Below are positions 57,660 to 64,000 of a stretch of 64,000 nt of DNA, piece by piece (within the stretch, counting starts at the first letter, position 1; the number at the start of each line of letters is the position of its first letter). Source of the DNA: Chelonoidis abingdonii (Eukaryota; Chordata; Testudines; Testudinidae); the NCBI RefSeq assembly GCF_003597395.2, contig NC_133773.1:71725424-71789423 (forward strand). The letters run 5' to 3'. The position numbers and the translations under genes are program-made. The notes below the pieces were generated by a model, which saw nothing but the letters and a program-made list of their open reading frames with translations, was not told the origin of the DNA and searched no databases.

Positions 57660-60600
57660 GAAGTCTGCCATTAACAAGACCATGTTTATGGATCCATTAT
57701 AAAAATGCATGGCTTCATTTAAAAAAAACCTAACAGGTAGAATAGGACCCAAATTGTTGTATGGTGCAAAATGTCTTTGCTTTATTGTTTATCAGTTATA
57801 TATCAATGTGAAATCATCTTTCAGACATTAATTCCATACTCTTTATTATTTATAAAATTATTTTCTGTTAGTCCATTAGTTGAATACTGCATGTGTTTTA
57901 TATAGACCTAGTTGGTATACAGTTTATCATGATTGCTGACAATAAGTGATAATAGGACAATCTGAAGTCTTTTCCTATGGATTCTTTATAAAAGCTAAAT
58001 ATATTTGTGGTGATAGAGGGTGGGGGGAAATATAGGGCCTCCTGATAGGTCTGAAATCAAGAGAGTCATGATTGACATGAAACTCTTTTACACTCAGATA
58101 AGAGAACAGTGGATGCAGTGTATCATGACACATAGTGTGTGTGTTTGTAGAGTATTACATGGATTGCTCTATTGTCTTTAGGACTGAATAACTGCATCCT
58201 CCTGCTAACTTTATTCCTCTGCCCCCCGTGAGAAAAATTGTAAATGTGGTAGTTGACAGTGGGTCTTCCAGAGATGAAATCAATAGTCTCTGCATCTTAA
58301 ACTAAAGAGCTAGAGTTACGCACGTGAACCTATAGGTTGCACACTGACTACAGTGAAGTTAGAAAAAGATCACTGTTTTCATTTCATTTTTTTAACAAGA
58401 TCAGGAATTATGGGAAATTGAAGACCAGGATCAACCATCAGCCCTAGAAGGCCTCATTTTTGTAGCATTATTAATATTATTTGTATCCATCTTAGACCTA
58501 CAACTTCACAGTGCCCACAAGAATTGGATCAACTATAATATTAATAAATAAATAATCCTAGCCATTCATTTCTCTGGGCTTTGTAGTATATACTGTGTAC
58601 CAAGGGTCTTGTTTAGATTGCAAGTTCTTTGAAGGAGCAATTTACTGTACTTTGGGAGTTGGTAGGTTTTTTTTCTTGTTTTAAGAGCGAAGTGCATTGT
58701 CAAGTCTTAACAGACAGTAAATATTAATAAAAACATCTGTTCAAGTTCATTTTGATGTGCATAATATTTTGGTGAAATATATTCATTTGTTCAAGCAAAG
58801 GGTTTGCTGTATATACATGCATTTCTGCGGAGTTACACTGATGCACAACTGGAGTAATGCAGTCATGAGCCAGACTTGTAGTTTTATATAGCTATAAAGC
58901 CTGCTTCATTACTGCATTATTCCAGTTCTACACTTATGTAAGTCCACTGAAATACTAACTCCTAATGAAACCAACAATTATTTCAGTGGAGTTACATTGA
59001 CATAAAACTTGGAGTAATACTGTTATGAATCAGGCCCAATTGATTTTGTAAACTATTTATATATATATTTGTATATAAAAAATTAATTAGCTTCCTCAGT
59101 GCTTCCCCAGAAACCAAGCGTGTTGTCCATTTAGTAGTGGGAAAACTACTTCCCATACAGCTTACTCGTGTAGTGGTTCTGCTCTCCTAACCAGCAGCTG
59201 TTTTGAGATGCATTTTTTATGTTTCCCAAGACACAGGGCTGACTGCATTTGAATGCTATTCTTTAAAATATATGGAAACTTTATCTTGGCTCCCATTATA
59301 GGAGGGCTTTTAGGGAAGACCCCTGGGCAGTGAAGTGAGCTATACTTACTTCATTGTCTTTATTGTCCAGGAAAATAAAAAGCCTGATGTGCTGATTGTG
59401 TTTCTTGTAGTTGTACAAGTAATATTGTGGCTAACAAACTGAGAGACTGCGTAGCCAGTTCCATATAGTGTGAATAAGATAGAGTGAATAAAGAATGGGG
59501 AAGTATCTCTAATTTAGAAATCTAATAATCCAACCATTTAAAGAGAGATGTTAATCCTTTTACATGGTAAAACAGCAAATAAATCATATGCTGCTGGCAG
59601 AACAACGCAGACAGACAGAAGGAGGCTGTTTGACATACTGACGAATTAGTGAAACAATTTCAGATGTAAATAATGTCTACCACACTTTGACTTCAGGGTA
59701 AGATGTTCCAGTCCCCAGGAGGAAGTTGTACAAAAACATTCAATTTAATTACCTGTCAAATGTTAAAAAAATTACTGCTCAGTTTCTGGGAGGTCACATA
59801 CTTAAAACTATAGGGGGTTCCACATGCAGTAACTTCAGTTAGCTGAAAATGCTGTATGTGCCAGCTGCCTCTGTTTTCCCTATGTTAGAAGTTGGTACTA
59901 TAGCTACTGTTTCACACTTTTGTGATAATCATTATATAGAAACATAAAAACTCCGTGTGGAAGAAAGAAGGAATTGTTCAATAAAGTAAACCATATTCAT
60001 TCTTGTATGTAATCTGGGTTTAAACAATGAGTAATTCAACTACCTACAATAATTTTAGTTTGAAATTAGCTGAGTATGCACCTCTACTCACCTTTATGAC
60101 GGCAATTTCTCATTCTCAACATTTATAAACTATTCTTTATTTTATACTTTGATAACTTGGAAGTGACTATTGACATTAGTAGGGGTAACTATGAAACCAG
60201 TGTTTGTTGGTATTGCAATCGTGGCCAAAATGTGCAAGGTGCTTTCTAAACAGAAGAAGAGAAACCTGCCCCAAAGATCATGAAGTCTAAAAGACAACGA
60301 TTTCTGTAGGGTAGGAAAAGGGACAGAGCAGACTGGACAAGTAAAGTGATCAGGGTAATGATAGATAGATATCTTATTAGCTATATTTCTTGCTTTTTTT
60401 TTTTTTTAAGTTAAACACTATTTCCTCTATTCAACCACTTATCTTCTGCCCATAGCAGTTAGATTACAACACAAAATATTCTGCAGTCTGCTAAATGTTG
60501 TACCCCAAAATATACTGCGTAACTATTTAGTGTTTTTTCCTTTATGTATTCGTAGCTTTTTTTTTTTCTAGTCGGTCATCATGAACCATGTCTGTAGAAG

Positions 60601-60742
60601 GTTCAAAACAGCATGAGGTCCAAAAAATGTCTGCAACTTTTTCCTGTGACTGTGAATGATACTTAAGAGTGTGTACAGTTTCCAATAATTGTTTCTTCAA
60701 GACCAAAATGGGGGAAACAATATTGCTTTGTGGGTATTAGGG
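56757..60742. other. Non-coding, quiet stretch
   Basis: No gene is seen and few recognisable repeats. An A homopolymer of 26 lies at 57634-57659. AT-rich runs lie around 59060 and poly-T at about 60395. Confidence 0.5.
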
Positions 60743-60880
60743 CTGTCAATCACAATTAACTCACGCAATTAACTACAAAAATAATTAATCATGATTATCG
60801 CACTGTTAATCAATAGAATACCATATACATTTATTAAATATTTTTGGATGTTTTTCTACATTGTCAGAAAAGGTTTTGTA
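60743..60880. repeat. Interspersed repeat with self-complementary head
   Basis: The segment gggctgtcaatcacaattaac, with facing attaatcatgattat palindromes and then ccatatacatttattaaat, resembles a common reptile DNA-element end. Only one end is clear. Superfamily not assigned. Confidence 0.4.
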
Positions 60881-61161
60881 GCTATGAGGGAGTTCCATCC
60901 CATTACAGGTCAGGTTTCTTATTTGTTTCCATCCTAATCCCCTTTCCTCACTCATTTGCAACTTTCTGAAACTTTCAGCTTTTTGGCTGTGGTAATTTGT
61001 TTTGGTTTGTTGTTTTTTTTTAATTATTTTTAAGTTTGAAAAAAGTAAGTTCACCTGTGTTTTGTAGAGGAGGAGAGATATAAAATAGCTCCAAAAATCT
61101 TGACTTTTTAAATAACTTTGCAGTTTGAAGTTCTGAAAGGTTTAAATCCTAACTGTGGGCC

Positions 61162-62292
61162 TGTAACAGGGTATACCTGGCCTTTGCACTTCCCTACAGG
61201 AGGCCCCATGCTCCTACTAGAGCCCGTACCAGGAAGTGACAATGTGGGAGGAACAGAGTAGTGAAGGTGGGTCCTCCAGGTCTGCTTAGAGAGGCCTCTC
61301 TGGAGCAGACACGTTGGAAACCACAGTCCATTAAGCAGGGCTGCCCAAGGGGTGGGGGGGAAGAGTTTTTCGGGGTCCTTCACTCGCTCTGGGGGCCCCA
61401 GAAAACTTTCGTGGGCCCAAGCCACCAGACCTTCTTCCACTCCGGGTCTTCGGCAGCGAGAGGTCCTTCTGGCTGACCCCACGCCATCAAATTACCACCG
61501 CAGCGGGACCCGCCGCCAAAGTGCCACGTTTTCTGCGATAGTTCGGCAGCGGGGGGCCCCCGCCGCGGGTCTTCAGGGCACTTCAGCGGCAGGTCCCGGA
61601 GCGGAAGGACTCCCTGCCACTGAATTACCACCAAAGCGGGGGCCCCCCGCTGCAGAAGACCCCAGGCCACCTGAATCCTCTGGGCAGCCCTGCCACCAAG
61701 GGCTAGAGCAACTAGCAATGGCCAGTAAGGGTCCTGCTGGCCTAGATAAAAGGATCTGAAGGGGATTAATAGTGCAGTTCCTGGCTCGGACTAGAGAAGT
61801 AGACAAGAGGCTCCTCTCTCATCAAAGGAGCCCAGTAATCAGACAAATTCTGTGGCTCACTGAATTTACATAGCTGGGAGTGCAGAGATAGAAGGACCTA
61901 AGGATGTTAGCCCTGAGGGAGGGCTAGAGATAGAAGTGCCTGGTAGGAAAAGGCCCGAGGAAACAGCAGCAGAAGAATGAAGTTTATAGAGTCTCTGAGT
62001 TGGAACCCAGAGTAGTGGGCAGGCCCAGGTTCCTGCACCAGCCACCAGTAAAGTAGTGTGAACCCCAAAAGGGGACAGACCTTAACGGGGAGCCCAAAAA
62101 AGAATTCAGTTTAAAGGGCTCAGAGCCAGGGCTGAAGACCCTAGTGAGGCTAGTGAGTGTTTATTTGCTGGACTCTAATACTCAAAAAGGGCTTTGTGAC
62201 TTGACTGGAGGGCCAAGCCACTGAAGATGCATCAAAATCAGCTGGCAGCCAGCAGGAGACAACAGAGGAGAGAAATTGACTCTGTTATCACA
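61162..62292 (+). mobile_element. Putative LTR carrying a nested MITE
   Basis: The block starts tgtaacagggtatacctgg and ends ctgttatcaca (TG...CA). A TATA-like gataaaagg lies near 61744. Without the nested MITE it is about 770 bp. The flanking bases do not form a convincing duplication, so the boundaries are provisional. Confidence 0.5.
61336..61692. mobile_element. GC-rich hAT-type MITE nested in LTR
   Basis: The ends are inverted: cagggctgccca on the left and tgggcagccctg on the right. Flanking 8-mers ccattaag (61328-61335) and ccaccaag (61693-61700) match at 6 of 8. The interior is very rich in C, G and CpG (gcagcggg / ccgccgc units), unlike its surroundings. Open frames of up to 135 codons here are by-products of the GC content. 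Confidence 0.75.
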
Positions 62293-62337
62293 CCCAGATA
62301 TTCAGAGGTGCTCAACAGTTGAATGCCCCTTAATTAA

Positions 62338-62648
62338 GGATCTGTCTACACTGCAGCTGGGAGCGAGTCTCCGAGCGTGGGTAGACAGATTCGTGCTAGC
62401 AGTACTCAAGATAGCTGTGTGGGTATTGTGTTCAGGCAGCAGCTTGAATATTATTATCAATATAGAATATTATTGAAGGTTGAATATTATTATCAATATT
62501 ATTGAGTGAGCTTGACAGCCCATTCAACCCCTGGGTCTGAGCTCAGGTGGCTAGCACAAGTCTCTGTGGACTGCAACGTCCATACTAGCATGATAGTTCA
62601 AGCCCTGCTAGTGCAAGTTTCACTCCTAGCTGCTGTGCAGACATACCC
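62338..62648. mobile_element. PIF/Harbinger MITE with internal duplication
   Basis: The ends are inverted: ggatctgtctacactgcagc on the left, gctgtgcagacataccc on the right. Flanks are taa (62335-62337) and tac (62649-62651), a worn TAA duplication. Inside, ttgaatattattatcaatat occurs twice, near 62443-62462 and 62481-62500, in an AT-rich patch. Confidence 0.7.
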
Positions 62649-62723
62649 TACAGCATCTGGTAGTGTTTCTGTTCCCTGCTCTGATCATTGCCCAAACCCA
62701 CAAAGAGCTCTGAAGATACCCAC

Positions 62724-63434
62724 TGTGATAGACCCAGGCCAGCTGGGTACAACAAAGTAGTAGAAGGCATATATAATGGCCACTAGATTAGCAGTTTTCT
62801 GTTCCCTGAGTGACCAGAGCAGGGGCTGCTCCAGACTAATGAGAACACTTGACTCCAATTAACCTGCTAAGAGTCAGGTGAGTCCATTAAGCTAATGTGA
62901 ACACCTGACTCTAAGTAAGGCCCTTTTGATACTATAAAAGGGCTCACTCCAGTCAGGCTGGGGAGAGGAAGTGCAGCTGAAGGGCTGGTTAATGAAGACA
63001 CCCTCAGGCCATCAGTAAGGGAGAAGCAGGAGAGCTGTGGGGAAGTGGCCCAGGGAAATGTAGAAACTCTGGCAGTGAAAGGTTGGCTGCCAACAGCTGC
63101 TACCATTAGGGTCCCTGGGCCAGAACCTGGAGTAGAGGATGGGCCTGGGTTCCCCCATAACCTGCCACTACAGAAACACCTCCGGCGAAGGGAAGACAGG
63201 CCCTTGTCAGGACAGGAGGCTAAACTTTTCTGAAATAAGACCTAGGGACAACAGAGACTGTGGGAGTTCTCTCACCAACCTCCTTGCTGGCTTATGATGA
63301 AAAGAGCTCAGTAGACTGTAACCCTGGCCCTAGAGAGAGAGAGGCTGCATGGAAGGTCGCAGTGAGCCAATGAGGCTAGCATAAACCACCTAGAAGTATG
63401 GGACCCACAGGGACAAGGTCGGAGCTCTGCCACA
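62724..63434 (+). mobile_element. Solo LTR, TGTGATAGACCC family, plus strand
   Basis: The block starts tgtgatagacccaggcc, has a TATA box (ctataaaaggg, about 62932-62942) and ends ctgccaca. The 4-mer ccac flanks it on both sides (62720-62723, 63435-63438). The first 200 bp match the minus-strand LTR at 17308-17952. The 3' halves differ, so these are two subfamilies. Confidence 0.7.
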
Positions 63435-63438
63435 CCAC

Positions 63439-63886
63439 ACAAACACTTCTCTTGTAAATACATATTAATGTATGAATACATATTTGCATGATAATTTGAC
63501 ACTTTCTCTTTTCAAGTACATTCCTGTGAACAAAACTTCACACACAGTTTTATATAAATAAGAGGTCACAAATACAGATGACACAAGTTCTGTTTTAATT
63601 GGAATTAATATTTGCAAATATTACTTATTTAAAATATTTACTTGTCAGTTATGTTACTGCTTATAAAAGTGAAGGATTTAGACTACTGACTTGAGCCAAA
63701 TATAGAGCAGAAAACACTGCACAAGGTTTCACGTGCAGCTCTTCCAAATGCATGTTTGGTTTAATCCACACCTATAACTTTTCAGTACTTCAGCAGACCA
63801 TGCCAAGTGGGGTCATTTTTAGTAAACTGTGTAGTGGTTTTGTGATGTGGGTAAATAAGAGCAAGAACAGACAGTTATCTTGTGAC
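63439..63886. other. Non-coding stretch
   Basis: No gene or repeat is recognised. Confidence 0.4.
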
Positions 63887-64000
63887 CAGGGCCAGCTCCA
63901 GGCACCAGCTCAGCAAGCAGGTGCTTGGGGCGGCCAACGGAGAGGGCCTGCACGTCCAGCTCTTTGGTGGCAATTTGGCGGCGGGTCCCTCCATCTCCGA
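63887..64000. mobile_element. GC-rich hAT-type MITE, cut by window end
   Basis: The left end cagggccagctccaggcacc and the following gcttggggcggcc and tttggcggcgggtcc blocks resemble the CpG-rich MITE at 61336, but with a different terminus. The right end lies outside the window. Confidence 0.6.

Noticed and set aside
61162..63434. 61162 and 62724 blocks as the two LTRs of one provirus
   Set aside because: Their sequences differ and only about 430 bp, mostly a MITE, lies between them.

Overview
This window is vertebrate nuclear DNA, almost certainly from a cryptodiran turtle. The evidence is a tRNA-derived SINE of the tortoise/Cry type, many CR1 LINE fragments on both strands, Penelope-like elements (PLEs), CORE-SINE/MIR relics, ERV and Gypsy long terminal repeats, and hAT, Harbinger and Tc1/mariner-type non-autonomous transposons. 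There is no bacterial-style gene organisation and I found no intact host protein-coding exon. Most open frames are chance frames or remnants of transposon proteins.

Layout. 1-3289: plain AT-rich DNA. 3298-5799: a whole but decayed hAT transposon with an 8-bp target-site duplication. 8833-9362: a CR1 tail beside a 116-127 bp perfect-class palindrome. 11.3-12.6 kb: a CR1 split by an LTR. 15.8-18.0 kb: a solo LTR with a perfect 5-bp duplication, a Harbinger MITE and a second LTR on the minus strand. 20.1-25.0 kb: nested CR1, LTR, hAT and Harbinger pieces, ending in a 1.35-kb LTR that hosts the Cry-type SINE. 25.44-26.09 kb: the only stretch that looks like host gene regulation, a CpG-rich non-repetitive island with two consensus splice donors on the plus strand, probably a promoter and a mostly non-coding first exon. 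If so, the DNA to the right is first intron. 28.4-30.7 kb: a CR1 split by an 888-bp Tc1/mariner-like element. 33.0-33.7 kb: the best-preserved CR1 fragment. 34.6-45.5 kb: a dense nest holding a foldback element with two inverted tRNA-like modules, a MIR split by a tiny PLE palindrome, a 3.16-kb head-to-head PLE palindrome, a foldback MITE, a Gypsy relic split by a hAT MITE, and a further PLE. 47-51 kb: a MIR, a small MITE and a tRNA-like SINE. 52.0-56.1 kb: a second, different Gypsy relic split by a fourth PLE. 56.4-64.0 kb: a hAT MITE, a quiet stretch, then two LTRs and three MITEs.

The most unusual signal is in the PLEs. Two separate insertions (35720-35913 and 36975-40133) carry a PLE 3' end at both outer edges in head-to-head orientation. 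Each is flanked by a 13-bp target-site duplication, so each looks like one integration event. Only the right-hand copy carries a 35-nt terminal extension. The PLE ends also contain a hammerhead-ribozyme-like core. A fourth PLE has its 5'-most 30 bp inverted. Separately, a CR1 copy contains a clean 37-bp microinversion that can be demonstrated from another CR1 in the same window.
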